A program made the position numbers and the translations under genes. A DNA stretch of 64,000 nucleotides from Lachnospiraceae bacterium (lineage in GTDB: Bacteria; Bacillota; Clostridia; Lachnospirales; Lachnospiraceae): the NCBI GenBank assembly GCA_014804785.1, contig JAAUZD010000043.1, positions 1-64,000 of the forward strand, in the 5' to 3' direction. The notes under the pieces were generated by a model that did no database searches, was not told the origin of the DNA, and worked only from the letters and a program-made list of their open reading frames with translations. Below are positions 18,014 to 27,694 of the stretch, piece after piece (position 1 is the stretch's first letter; each line of letters starts with the position of its first letter).

Positions 18014-18708
18014 ATGATTAATTATAACAGATTGGGTTACGAAATTAAAAGGAATTTGACAAATTTTTCTACAAAAATTTCTAAAGGCTTAAAACGTCCG
18101 CAGCAAAAGTTCATCCACCAGATGATCTATGGCATTCTTGCAGGGAACAAAGTGCACCGGAGAGATCATGCAAGGGTACCTGACGATTGAAGCGGCGGTT
18201 CTATCCGAACCTGGGAAAATGCCACTGCCGGTATATGAGAAAGTGTTTTCAGCGGCAGAGAATGGTTTTATAAGCGAGACCTATAAGAACCTGTGCTGCA
18301 TGAAATCCCTTTTTGAAAATTTCACACCCCGATGTGTCCGTACCCTAGACAGGGGTTTTGATGCCAATGATTATTACCATTATTTCCTAAAACGCGGTGA
18401 ACGTTTTGTAATCCGCACCAGGAAGAACAGGAATGTCGTTTATAACGGAAAGACCTGCAACATCATGGATGTGGCTGCTAAATATAAAGGAAACTATCGC
18501 ATGGATTTCAAGGATAAAAGTGGCAAAAGTATACCTGATGCGATGGCGTATAGAAGAATATTTCAAGTTCAAAAAGCAGCAGTTTGAGCTGGAAGATTTA
18601 CGGGTAATGTCCCTACAGTCCATCCGCAGCATGAATCTGCTTGCCACCCTTAGAGGATTCTGGGGCATTTGTATTTTTGAAATGGGGAACTCAAATTGGA
18701 TAGACTGA
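18014..18708 (+). pseudogene. IS4-family transposase remnant with internal deletions
   Basis: It starts at an ATG with AAAGGAG upstream and reads GLKRPQQKFIHQMIYGILAG, then jumps frame. The middle reads TLDRGFDANDYYHYFLKRGE and FVIRTRKNRNVVYNG. The end reads MRWRIEEYFKFKKQQFELED, the conserved C-terminal YREK-like region of IS4 transposases. Segments between these blocks are missing, so the element cannot move by its own enzyme. Confidence 0.75.
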
Positions 18709-18764
18709 AAAATTGTATAAGGTCAGAAAAATAAAGATACACATGAAGAAAGGAATGTAAGATA

Positions 18765-20009
18765 ATGCATACGAGTGGTTTGGTTTCGATAGTTTTACCA
18801 ACTTATAATAGAGGAGAAATGCTAAAAAAAACGATTACGAGCATTATTTCTCAAACTTATACAAATTGGGAACTCATTATTGTTGATGATGCGTCAAATG
18901 ATAATACGGCGGAAATTGTAAAAGGAATGGATGACAGTAGGATTTGTTATGTAAAAAATGAAAAAAATTGTGGCTCCAATTATTCAAGAAATCGCGGGGC
19001 AGAGTTGGCAAATGGAGAATTTCTGGCATTTATTGATAGCGATAATGAATGGATACCAAATAAGTTAGAGCGTCAAATAAGTTGCTTTGAGATGCAAAGT
19101 GAATTAGCATTAGTTTTTTGTAAAGTTCTGTTTAAAGAGGGGAGTTTAGAAAAGATTGTACCAAATGAACCATTGGAAGACTTGAAAGAAATTATGGTAC
19201 GCAAAAATGTTGTTGATACAAGCGCGGCATTAATGCGAAAAGCTGCATTTGATCAGGTAGGAAAATTTGATGAGAAAATTAGTAGATTGCAAGATTGGGA
19301 TTTGTTTTTTAGATTTATAGTAGTATATGAACTCCCAGCATTATGTGTGGATGAATGTTTAGACATTAATCACATTCAAGCAGATAGTATAACAAAAAAT
19401 AATTGGAAATTATTTGATTCCATGGTTTACTTTATGATTAAATATGAAAAGTGGTATAATTCTATGACCACAGTAAGAAAGCATATAATCATGATGCTGC
19501 ATGAGGCAATGAATGAAGAAGAATATACTTATGCATATAGGAAAATATTGGATTTGATTAGTAATAATGATAATTTATTGAAAGAATACATACAACAAAA
19601 AGAATTATCATTTGGTCGGTTTGATGAGAAGAAGCAGAGGGAAAAATATCAGACATGGTATAGAACTTTGTATAAATGGAAGAAAAGAAATGCAGAAGAA
19701 GGGGCATTAATTTTAAAATATATAAGTAATTGCAATGTGGAAAATGTTGGCATTTATGGATTGGGAAAGTGGGGGGAGCTGATTTATGATGAAATAAAAA
19801 ATCAGAGTGATTTTTGTATATACGGTATTGACGAGAAGAAGACGGAATTTCATAGTATAGAAATTAAAAAAATAAATGATAATTTGAATGGTATAGAACT
19901 GATAATTGTTTCAGTATTTATGGAGTTTAATGCAATTAAAGAAAATCTTGAGAGAAATGGTTATAAAGGGAAAATAGTTTCAATATCTAGTATAATAGAT
20001 GCTCTATGA
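18765..20009 (+). CDS. Glycosyltransferase family 2 with C-terminal Rossmann-like domain
   Basis: The GT-A domain has VLPTYNRGEMLKKTITSI, VDDASNDNT and the metal site IDSDNEW, with LQDWDLFFRF as the acceptor-side acidic motif. Residues about 325-414 form the recurring domain (VGIYGLGKWGELIYDEI, a YGIDEKK strand, IELIIVSVF). A central helical region separates the two. It follows the IS4 remnant by 56 bases and leads, 12 bases on, into the WbsX-like gene, from which point the operon is tightly packed. Confidence 0.88.
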   Translation: MHTSGLVSIVLPTYNRGEMLKKTITSIISQTYTNWELIIVDDASNDNTAEIVKGMDDSRICYVKNEKNCGSNYSRNRGAELANGEFLAFIDSDNEWIPNKLERQISCFEMQSELALVFCKVLFKEGSLEKIVPNEPLEDLKEIMVRKNVVDTSAALMRKAAFDQVGKFDEKISRLQDWDLFFRFIVVYELPALCVDECLDINHIQADSITKNNWKLFDSMVYFMIKYEKWYNSMTTVRKHIIMMLHEAMNEEEYTYAYRKILDLISNNDNLLKEYIQQKELSFGRFDEKKQREKYQTWYRTLYKWKKRNAEEGALILKYISNCNVENVGIYGLGKWGELIYDEIKNQSDFCIYGIDEKKTEFHSIEIKKINDNLNGIELIIVSVFMEFNAIKENLERNGYKGKIVSISSIIDAL

Positions 20010-20021
20010 GGAGGATTTGAT

Positions 20022-21515
20022 ATGAAAAGAATAAAGCCGATAGCAATGTATCTACCGCAGTTTCATAGAACGAAGGAAAATGATGAATGGTGGGGAGAGG
20101 GTTTTACAGATTGGGTATCTGTAAAGGGAGCTACAGCACTTATGGAAAACCATATGCAACCGAGAGAACCGTTAAATGATAACTATTACAATTTGCTTGA
20201 TAAAAAGACGATGGAATGGCAGGCATCATTGGCAAAGCAATATAGTATATATGGATTTTGCTTTTATCATTATTGGTTCAAAGACGGAAGAAAAGTTCTG
20301 GAAAAACCAGCTGAAAATCTTTTGAAGTGGATTGATATTGATATGAAATTCTGCTTTTCGTGGGCAAATGTGACATGGGCGCAGACTTGGAGCAAGCTTA
20401 CCAGTATCAATAGCTGGGCACCACAATATGAAGCTGATGATTTGCGGAAAAAATATGAAAATGGTGTCTTGTTGGAGCAAAAATATGGAAGAGAAGAAGA
20501 ATGGATAAAACATTTTAATTATTTACTTCCGTTTTTTAAGGATTCAAGGTACATTAGAATTGAAGGGAAACCGCTTTTCGTTATTTACCGGGCAATGGAC
20601 ATGCCTGCAGTACAGCCAATGTTACGCTTATGGAATGAGCTTGCAAGAGAAAATGGACTACCGGGTATATATGTAATTGCAGAATTTTGTAATGAATATA
20701 GCTCAGAAATTGACGCATGCATGCGTCATGAACCAGAGGTTTCACGGGGGGTTATTAGGTCGCGTTATCTTGCAAGTGGGAAAAGTACATTGGCATTAGA
20801 TTATGATGAGGTGTATGAAGTAGCATTGAGCGAGAAGAAGGATAATATGTTTGGCAAAAAATTTTTGATGTGTTTTACGGATTTTGATAATACACCAAGA
20901 AAAGGAAAGAACGGAGAAATATTAACAGGAGTTACGGTAGATAAATTTGAAAAATATTTTTCTGAGGAAGTCAAAAAAAGTCGGGAGTGGGGGAATGAAT
21001 ATATTTTTATAAATGCATGGAATGAATGGGGAGAAGGGATGTACCTTGAACCGGATAAGAGATATAATTATGGTTTTTTGGAAGCTGTTAATAGAGTTGT
21101 AAATGCAGATATGGAGTCTAATCGGGAAGCATCATCATCAAGACCGAATAGTTATATGGCTAACATGAAATGCCTTGATAAGTGGCTTTATATAAATGAG
21201 GAAGGGAAAAAACTGGCTGATTATTTAATTGATTCTAATTGTAAAGAAGTGGCGATATATGGATGCGGTATATTAGGGAAGCATCTTCTGGTTGAATTAG
21301 AAAAAACCGAGGTTAATGTGAAATATATAATAGATAAAAAACGGAGTGGTAAAATAGGCTCTATAGACATTATTGGTATAGAGGAACCCTTTGAGAAGGT
21401 AGACGCCATAATTGTTACCCCAACATGGGATTTTAATAGGATTGAAGAGGAATTGGCATCGAAATTTGAAGGAAGAATATTGTCACTGGCGGAAATTCTT
21501 TATGAAATGTATTAA
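20022..21515 (+). CDS. WbsX-like glycosyltransferase (GH99-like) with C-terminal Rossmann-like domain
   Basis: The N-terminal about 375 residues match the WbsX / glycoside hydrolase 99-like family found in O-antigen and capsule loci: IAMYLPQFHRTKENDEWWG, GFTDWVSVKGA, FCFYHYWFKDGR, FSWANVTWAQTW and INAWNEWGEGMYLEPD. Residues about 405-497 add the recurring domain (VAIYGCGILGKHLLVELE ... VDAIIVTPTWDFN). AGGAGGATTTGAT precedes the ATG. Proteins of this family are thought to act on polysaccharide chains, and the precise linkage is unknown. Confidence 0.87.
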   Translation: MKRIKPIAMYLPQFHRTKENDEWWGEGFTDWVSVKGATALMENHMQPREPLNDNYYNLLDKKTMEWQASLAKQYSIYGFCFYHYWFKDGRKVLEKPAENLLKWIDIDMKFCFSWANVTWAQTWSKLTSINSWAPQYEADDLRKKYENGVLLEQKYGREEEWIKHFNYLLPFFKDSRYIRIEGKPLFVIYRAMDMPAVQPMLRLWNELARENGLPGIYVIAEFCNEYSSEIDACMRHEPEVSRGVIRSRYLASGKSTLALDYDEVYEVALSEKKDNMFGKKFLMCFTDFDNTPRKGKNGEILTGVTVDKFEKYFSEEVKKSREWGNEYIFINAWNEWGEGMYLEPDKRYNYGFLEAVNRVVNADMESNREASSSRPNSYMANMKCLDKWLYINEEGKKLADYLIDSNCKEVAIYGCGILGKHLLVELEKTEVNVKYIIDKKRSGKIGSIDIIGIEEPFEKVDAIIVTPTWDFNRIEEELASKFEGRILSLAEILYEMY

Positions 21516-21645
21516 GATATAAGATTCACAAACTATATCCATATATGTGTACTTTGGCAGGAAAGGGAGCTGAATATATAAGCAGGAAGAAAATAAGGCG
21601 ACGGGATAATAAATCTGAGTAATAACAAACATAGAAAGGAAGTTT

Positions 21646-22986
21646 ATGAAGAATATTGAATATATAGCAGAATTAGATAAAACATCTGGTGAAAAACACA
21701 AACAAGAACTGAATGAGTTGGAAAATGCGGGAATATGCTCTGAAAAATGGAGAGAGCTTTTAGCGGAATATAATGTTTATGATTTGCGAGCTATATATCA
21801 TTTATACTATGTCTTATCCAAAAAATCATGCGAAAATGATGATGTTTTAAATGGGAAAAAGATAGCTGTTATTGCGAATCTTTATTATCTGGAACAGGTA
21901 GAAGTTTGTTGTGCGAAATTAAATGAAGTGCCATTAGAAATTGATATATACGTCTGTATTTCTGATTCTAAACTAGAGAATGAGATAGATAAATTTATGA
22001 CCAGAAAATATCGGATTATTATAAAGAAAAACAGAGGACGTGATATTTCTGCGCTGCTGGTAGCTTCAAGAAAGATAATTTTGGAATATGAATATGTCTG
22101 TTTTGTTCACGATAAGAAAAGTGCACAATTTGAAGAGAAGCAATGGGCGGAATCTTGGTTTTACAGCATGTGGGAGAACACATTAGGCAGCGGCTCTTTT
22201 GTTAAAAATGTCATTCATACAATGGAGAGCAAAAAAGAACTTGGTCTTCTATGTATACCCGAGCCCTTTCACGGTTTTTTCTATTCCTTTATGGGAGGAA
22301 TGTGGGGGAAAAATTTTGAAAATACAAAACAGTTTTGCGCACAATTAGGAGTTGACGCTAAAATGGAACCTGATAAGGAGCCAATCTCATTAGGCACAGC
22401 TTTTTGGTGCAAGACGAAGGCACTATTGCCATTGTTTGTACATGAATTTAATTATGAAGATTTTCCGGAGGAGCCTTTGCCCAAAGATGAGACAATTAGT
22501 CATGCAATCGAACGATCATTAGCATATATTGCTCAGGCGCAGGGGTATTATACGGGTACATTAATGACAGATGAATACTCTGCATTAAGAGTAAGTACTT
22601 TATACGAAATGATGAAGGTTACAACACTGGCCTTAAGAACATACGCGCCATTGAAATTTCCATCAGATGCGGAGCAGGCTAACAAAATTAATCGTTCTTT
22701 GGGAACGTTTTGTAAAAAATATAAAAAAATTTATATATATGGAGCGGGTGTAAAAGGTAAAAAATGTGCTGCTTCCTTAAAACAGCTAAATGTAGATTTC
22801 GCTGGTTTCGTGGTGTCGGATGGGCATGCTGCTAATGAACTTTTGTATGGTAAGAGAGTATTTGAAATAAGCAGTATAGCAAATGGAAACGATGTAGGAA
22901 TAATTTTAGCATTAAGTGAGAAAAATCGTAATGAAGTTGAAAAGAATTTAGAGGGCATAAATATAGGTGGAATAATCTATTATTGA
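21646..22986 (+). CDS. Rhamnan synthesis F-like protein with C-terminal Rossmann-like domain
   Basis: The central region resembles RgpF-type proteins of rhamnose-polysaccharide loci: KKIAVIANLYYLEQVEVC, KKNRGRDISALLVASR, VCFVHDKKSAQ and LGLLCIPEPFHGFFYS. Residues about 360-446 are the recurring domain (IYIYGAGVKGKKCAASL ... IILALSEKNRNEVE). An N-terminal helical segment of about 65 residues precedes the RgpF part. GAAAGGAAG precedes the ATG. Its activity is probably glycosyl transfer on a surface glycan, inferred from the family. Confidence 0.8.
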   Translation: MKNIEYIAELDKTSGEKHKQELNELENAGICSEKWRELLAEYNVYDLRAIYHLYYVLSKKSCENDDVLNGKKIAVIANLYYLEQVEVCCAKLNEVPLEIDIYVCISDSKLENEIDKFMTRKYRIIIKKNRGRDISALLVASRKIILEYEYVCFVHDKKSAQFEEKQWAESWFYSMWENTLGSGSFVKNVIHTMESKKELGLLCIPEPFHGFFYSFMGGMWGKNFENTKQFCAQLGVDAKMEPDKEPISLGTAFWCKTKALLPLFVHEFNYEDFPEEPLPKDETISHAIERSLAYIAQAQGYYTGTLMTDEYSALRVSTLYEMMKVTTLALRTYAPLKFPSDAEQANKINRSLGTFCKKYKKIYIYGAGVKGKKCAASLKQLNVDFAGFVVSDGHAANELLYGKRVFEISSIANGNDVGIILALSEKNRNEVEKNLEGINIGGIIYY

Positions 22987-23011
22987 TGATTATAGGAGAA
23001 ATTAAGAGATT

Positions 23012-24115
23012 ATGGATAAAGAATTAGTTTCCGTTGTAATTCCGACTTATAATAGAAAGACAGCGTTGGAAAATGCTATTAGGAGTGTTTTGGATCAAAC
23101 ATATGAAAATATCGAAATCATAGTGATTGACGATGCCTCAACGGATAATAGTGAAGATGTTGTTAGGGCTTTTCAAGATAGTAGGATTCGATATATAAAA
23201 TTAGAAAAAAATGGTGGACCATCAAAGGCCAGAAACGTTGGAATAAATGAGGCGAAAGGTAAATTAATTGCATTTCAGGACAGTGATGATTTTTGGTACG
23301 AAAATAAGCTGGATGAAGAGATGCGAGAAATGCAAAAAGATGAAAATTGTCAAATGGTTTTTTGCAAATATAAATGTAACTCGAGTAGTGACAGAGTTGT
23401 TCCTATAGATGATGATTTTAGCTTAATGCCGGGTAAAGAAGGATTTTTAAAGGTATTACTTGGGGGAAATAAGATTGGAACACCGACCGTACTTGCAAAA
23501 AAGGAAATATTACAAAAAGCAGGTATGTTTGATGAATCTTTATATACTCTTGAAGACTGGGAATTTTTTTTACGGATAGCGGAAATAGGCACAATAAGGT
23601 TTGTAAACAAGGTTTTGGTTGGGGTAAATGACTCAATAGATGGAGTAAATATTTTGAGAGGCGCGAGAAGGGCTAAAACCGAATTGTTGATTCTGAGCCA
23701 ATATTGGAATAAATATAATGATAAGTGGGTCTTTAAAAATTTGATTAGCAGTATTTTAGAAGATTTAGATAGTATGTCTTGCGAGGAAGCAGTGGAATGT
23801 ACTATGTTTTTAAAGAAATATGAACTGTCTGAGGTATATATAAGGTTAATTGCGGAACATACGGATTTAGAAAAGAAATATAAAAAAAATAATGCTTACC
23901 AAGCAAGTAAACTGAACGAGTTTAAGAAGTATGATAACTATTTGCAGGAAAAGCTTAATGAGTATGAGAAATATAACAGCTACTTGCAGGAAAAGCTTGA
24001 TGAGTATGAGAAATATAACAGCTACTTGCAGGAAAAGCTTGACGCACATGAGAAATATGTCAATTATTTGCTGAAAAAACAAGATAGACATGACAGTAAA
24101 AAAAATAAATCATAG
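23012..24115 (+). CDS. Glycosyltransferase family 2 with C-terminal coiled-coil repeats
   Basis: The GT-A domain (about residues 1-230) has VVIPTYNRKTALENAIRSVL, DDASTDNSED and QDSDDFWYENKLD. Unlike its neighbours it lacks the Rossmann-like tail. Residues about 280-360 instead consist of 14-residue repeats (YLQEKLDEYEKYNS) expected to form a coiled coil. The tail ends in a lysine-rich KKNKS. The repeat may act as a ruler or oligomerisation device, as proposed for some chain-length-controlling enzymes, but that is inference. Confidence 0.85.
   Translation: MDKELVSVVIPTYNRKTALENAIRSVLDQTYENIEIIVIDDASTDNSEDVVRAFQDSRIRYIKLEKNGGPSKARNVGINEAKGKLIAFQDSDDFWYENKLDEEMREMQKDENCQMVFCKYKCNSSSDRVVPIDDDFSLMPGKEGFLKVLLGGNKIGTPTVLAKKEILQKAGMFDESLYTLEDWEFFLRIAEIGTIRFVNKVLVGVNDSIDGVNILRGARRAKTELLILSQYWNKYNDKWVFKNLISSILEDLDSMSCEEAVECTMFLKKYELSEVYIRLIAEHTDLEKKYKKNNAYQASKLNEFKKYDNYLQEKLNEYEKYNSYLQEKLDEYEKYNSYLQEKLDAHEKYVNYLLKKQDRHDSKKNKS
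23939..24064 (+). repeat. Three tandem 42-bp repeats inside a glycosyltransferase gene
   Basis: Three copies of a 42-base unit (23939, 23981, 24023) encode 14-residue, two-heptad units. A more diverged half-unit precedes them at about 23897. Near identity of the copies suggests recent expansion or contraction by slippage. Confidence 0.85.
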
Positions 24116-24147
24116 CGTGGAGCGAAGCGAAAGGAATGGATATAAAC

Positions 24148-25416
24148 ATGGATATATCTATAATAGTGCCTATATATAATCAAGAATTACATCTTGAAAA
24201 ATGTCTTACCAGTCTTCTAAATATAAAAGATTTATGTGTAGAGATAATATGTATAAATGATGGTTCTGATGATAGATCATTTGAAATTATGGAAGAATAT
24301 CAAAGAAAGGATTCGAGAATAAAAATTATTAATAAAGAAAATACTGGGTATGGTGATTCTATGAATCGTGGAATCACAAGCGCAGAAGGGAAATATATTT
24401 TTTTCATTGAAAGCGACGATTGGCTGGCGGACTATGCATTAAATGATTTATTTGACAATGCCGAAAAATTTTCTGCGGATATTGTAAAGGGAAATTATTA
24501 TATTTATAATTCTGGTCAGGATAAAGTTAGTATTTATGAGAACCTAAAAAATTTTCAATATAATTGTCTTGTGCAAAAAGAAAATAGAGATAAGCTTTTT
24601 TTTGTAGCACCTTCTATTTGGAGTGCTTTATATAGAAAAGATTTTTTGATACAAAATAATATATTCTTTTTACCTACGCAAGGTGCTGCTTATCAAGATA
24701 CCTCTTTTGCATTTAAGGTCTGGGCTAAAGCAGAAAAAATTGTGTTAATACAGACTCCAATTATATTCTATAGGCAAGATAATGCAGAATCTTCCAGTAA
24801 TCAGCGTAATAAAATTTTTAATATATGTGACGAGTTTAAAGAAATAAATCGATTTATTAAGGAAAATAAGCTGCAAAATTTAGCGCCTATTTTGGCAAGG
24901 GTAAAATATATAAGCTATATGTGGAATGTAAATCGCTTAGCGCAATATGATAAGATTAAGTTTCTTATGGTTATTAGAAAAGAGTTCAGGAAAGAAAGTT
25001 ATGATGGAAATCTTGTCAAAAAATATTGGGGGGATGCTGATTGGGAGAGGATTCATAATGTAATTTTTAACTTTGAGGAATATTGCAAGAAAATTGTTGG
25101 TGAACAGGTTAATAATGAACAAACACTCCTTTTGGAACTTCTGCATTATGTTACACCAATATACATATATGGTGCGGGACAATACGGCAGAAAAGTTTTA
25201 AAGTATTTAATGGAAAGAAAAATTGGAATTGACGGGTTTATTGTAACTAATTTAGACAAAAATCCTTTGTGTGTAAATGGTGTACCTGTCATAGATGCTA
25301 AAAGGGCGAGTTATGATGGTCTAATCATCATAGGAGTTTCTGCTAAATATAAGAATGAAGTTATTAATGAACTAGAAAAGAAACGCTATAACAATTTTAT
25401 TGAATTGAGTTTATAA
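24148..25416 (+). CDS. Glycosyltransferase family 2 with C-terminal Rossmann-like domain
   Basis: The GT-A domain begins ISIIVPIYNQELHLEKCLTS and has INDGSDDRSFEI and FIESDDWLADYAL. Residues about 335-422 are the recurring domain (IYIYGAGQYGRKVLKYL, GVPVIDAKRA, GLIIIGVSAKYKNEV). An in-frame ATG at 24136 sits directly on the AAGGA ribosome binding site. The ATG at 24148 has better spacing and fits family N-termini, so it was chosen. Confidence 0.85.
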   Translation: MDISIIVPIYNQELHLEKCLTSLLNIKDLCVEIICINDGSDDRSFEIMEEYQRKDSRIKIINKENTGYGDSMNRGITSAEGKYIFFIESDDWLADYALNDLFDNAEKFSADIVKGNYYIYNSGQDKVSIYENLKNFQYNCLVQKENRDKLFFVAPSIWSALYRKDFLIQNNIFFLPTQGAAYQDTSFAFKVWAKAEKIVLIQTPIIFYRQDNAESSSNQRNKIFNICDEFKEINRFIKENKLQNLAPILARVKYISYMWNVNRLAQYDKIKFLMVIRKEFRKESYDGNLVKKYWGDADWERIHNVIFNFEEYCKKIVGEQVNNEQTLLLELLHYVTPIYIYGAGQYGRKVLKYLMERKIGIDGFIVTNLDKNPLCVNGVPVIDAKRASYDGLIIIGVSAKYKNEVINELEKKRYNNFIELSL

Positions 25417-25461
25417 TGTGGATTGTTTTATACAGTATACAGAGAAGGAGGTGCAATTTTA

Positions 25462-27663
25462 GTGGAAAATTTATATTTTGGATTAATATCTTGGATGAGT
25501 TTTGATGATTCGGCTTCTATCTTATTACTTGGCAATGCCAAAGAATATAATGATTATTTTACAAATATGAAATGTCGGGTATGTTGTGCTTCCTCTGATG
25601 AAATCTGTATGGACACTTTTCAAAAAGAATATGCATCTTCATTTGATTGTGCTATAGGTATAGAAATACTGGAAAAAGAAGCAGTGCCTAATAAACTGCT
25701 TAATATAATAAAAATACTTTTGAAGCAGCAAGGGAAACTCTTTCTTGGGACAGATAATCGAATAGGGTTGAGGTATCTTTGCGGTGAAGTGGATCCATTT
25801 ACGCAAAGGTGTTTTGATGGTCTGGATAATTATGCTACATACTTGTCTGATAAAAGAAAGACTCAATTATCGGGAAGATGCTATACGAAAGCTGAATTAA
25901 AACATTTTTTAATGGGAGCGGGGTTTAATTCTAAATTTTATTCAGTGTTACCATCATTGGAAACTCCTCAGCTAATAATTGCGGAAGATTACACTCCTGC
26001 GGAAAGAATTGCAGCGAGGTATATGCCGATGTATCGAAACCCGGACACTGTTTTGTTCTGTGAGGAACAGATTTGTGATGATTTTGCTCGTAATAATGCA
26101 CTGCATTCAGTGGCAAATGCTTTTTGGGTTGAGTGTATTTTAGATGATTGCTTTATGGATGTGAAACAAGTAACTCTTTCATTAGATCGGGGAGAGGAAA
26201 ATGCCTATTCAACCGTTATTCGTTCTAAAGAAGTGGAAAAGAAAGTGGTATTTGAAAAGGGGCGGAGCAATCTGGAAAAACTAGTTCAAAACATGCAACG
26301 CTTACAGAAACAAGGAATTTCAACAGTCCTAGGGAAACAAAAGGGTGAATCTTATATAATGCCATATGTAAATGCAATGCATGGAGATGTTTATTTGCGA
26401 AATTTGCTTAGAACAGATGCAGATGAATTTCTAAAGTGTATGGACTATTTCAGGGAATTGATTATACGATCTTCAGAACATGTATGTGAGAACGAGCAGG
26501 GAATTATTTTGAAAAATGGTTATGTAGATATGATTCCACTCAATAGTTTCTATCAAAATGGGGAATTTATTTTCTTTGATCAGGAATTTTGCATTCAAGA
26601 CTATCCGGCAAATGCAATTCTATGTAGGGCGATTGTTAGCTTATATGAACAGGTTCCAAAGAATGAAATTTTGGTTCCAAGAGATTATATGTGGGAACGT
26701 TATGGATTAATAAAACAACTTAATTATTGGGATAAAATTACTAGAGAATTTATGAATGGATTGCGAAGGCGAGAGAAGGAGAGAACATTTTACGATGCTC
26801 ACATGCGAAATGAATGGGTTACAAACTATAATAGACAGCGATTGGATGATACGGTGAATAAGATGGACTTCTATGAAGAATATAGGCGTAATAGTTGCTT
26901 TGAAGATTTGTATGATAAAAAGATCTTTTTGTTTGGAGCGGGAAAATGGTGCGATAAGTTTTTAGCGTTTTACAAAAGTGATTACAATATTTGCTGTATT
27001 TTAGATAATGATGAAAGCAAGTGGGGAACTGAGTTGCATGGAGTTCCTATTGTATCACCGGATAGTTTGGTTGGCGAAAAAGCTGCGTATAAAGTGATTA
27101 TCTGTGCAAAAAATTACAAACCAATTTTTCGGCAGCTGAAAAGAATGAACGTGATGCACATTGGAATTTATGATGCAAATTATTTTTATCCTGGCAGGCA
27201 GATGTTGAATATTGTTTCTTCTGGCGATACAAATAAGAAATATCGAATTGGATATTTGTCAGGAACTTTTGATTTGTTTCATATAGGGCATATTAATATG
27301 CTGCGTCGTGCGAAAGAACAGTGTGAGTATTTGATTGCAGCAGTTACATCGGATGAATATGTTAGAATACATAAAGATAAAGAACCAATTATTCCATTTG
27401 AAGAGAGAGTTGAAGTGCTGAAAGCTTGTAAGTATGTAGATGAAGTTGTAGGAGTTCCGGTAAATTATGCTGGGACGGTTGAAGCCTTTCAAAAATATCA
27501 TTTTGACTGCCAATTTTGTGGAAGCGATTATGCGAATGACGCGTGGTGGCTGCAACAAAAAAAGTTTTTGCAGTCTCATGGCTCCGACTTGGTATTTTTT
27601 TCTTATACTGAGCAGACAAGCTCTACGAAAATACGATCTTTAATTGATAAAGGTCTCTTGTGA
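25462..27663 (+). CDS. Four-part fusion: methyltransferase-like, kinase-like, Rossmann-like, glycerol-phosphate cytidylyltransferase-like
   Basis: A 733-residue protein. Residues 1-180 resemble class I methyltransferases (FDCAIGIEILEKE, KLFLGTDNRIGLRYL, GRCYTKAELKHFL), but the glycine-rich SAM motif is degraded to LLLGNAKEYND. Residues about 230-470 carry YVDMIPLNSF and FIFFDQEF, like the catalytic and metal loops of kinase/APH-like folds. Residues about 497-590 are the recurring domain (FLFGAGKWCDKFL). The last 125 residues are a TagD-like cytidylyltransferase with intact GTFDLFHIGH and TSSTKIR. The GTG at 25462 was chosen because AGGAGG at 25446-25451 precedes it. A TTG frame extends 13 codons upstream. 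Confidence 0.8.
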   Translation: MENLYFGLISWMSFDDSASILLLGNAKEYNDYFTNMKCRVCCASSDEICMDTFQKEYASSFDCAIGIEILEKEAVPNKLLNIIKILLKQQGKLFLGTDNRIGLRYLCGEVDPFTQRCFDGLDNYATYLSDKRKTQLSGRCYTKAELKHFLMGAGFNSKFYSVLPSLETPQLIIAEDYTPAERIAARYMPMYRNPDTVLFCEEQICDDFARNNALHSVANAFWVECILDDCFMDVKQVTLSLDRGEENAYSTVIRSKEVEKKVVFEKGRSNLEKLVQNMQRLQKQGISTVLGKQKGESYIMPYVNAMHGDVYLRNLLRTDADEFLKCMDYFRELIIRSSEHVCENEQGIILKNGYVDMIPLNSFYQNGEFIFFDQEFCIQDYPANAILCRAIVSLYEQVPKNEILVPRDYMWERYGLIKQLNYWDKITREFMNGLRRREKERTFYDAHMRNEWVTNYNRQRLDDTVNKMDFYEEYRRNSCFEDLYDKKIFLFGAGKWCDKFLAFYKSDYNICCILDNDESKWGTELHGVPIVSPDSLVGEKAAYKVIICAKNYKPIFRQLKRMNVMHIGIYDANYFYPGRQMLNIVSSGDTNKKYRIGYLSGTFDLFHIGHINMLRRAKEQCEYLIAAVTSDEYVRIHKDKEPIIPFEERVEVLKACKYVDEVVGVPVNYAGTVEAFQKYHFDCQFCGSDYANDAWWLQQKKFLQSHGSDLVFFSYTEQTSSTKIRSLIDKGLL

Positions 27664-27694
27664 GGACTAATTTTATTGGGATGAGGAAATAAAA

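Noticed and set aside
23939-24064. Possible CRISPR-like array
   Set aside because: The repeats are adjacent without spacers, in frame, and encode a coiled coil.
23867-24091. 74-codon minus-strand hydrophobic frame
   Set aside because: Repeats in it are produced by the 42-bp tandem repeats of the glycosyltransferase gene on the other strand.
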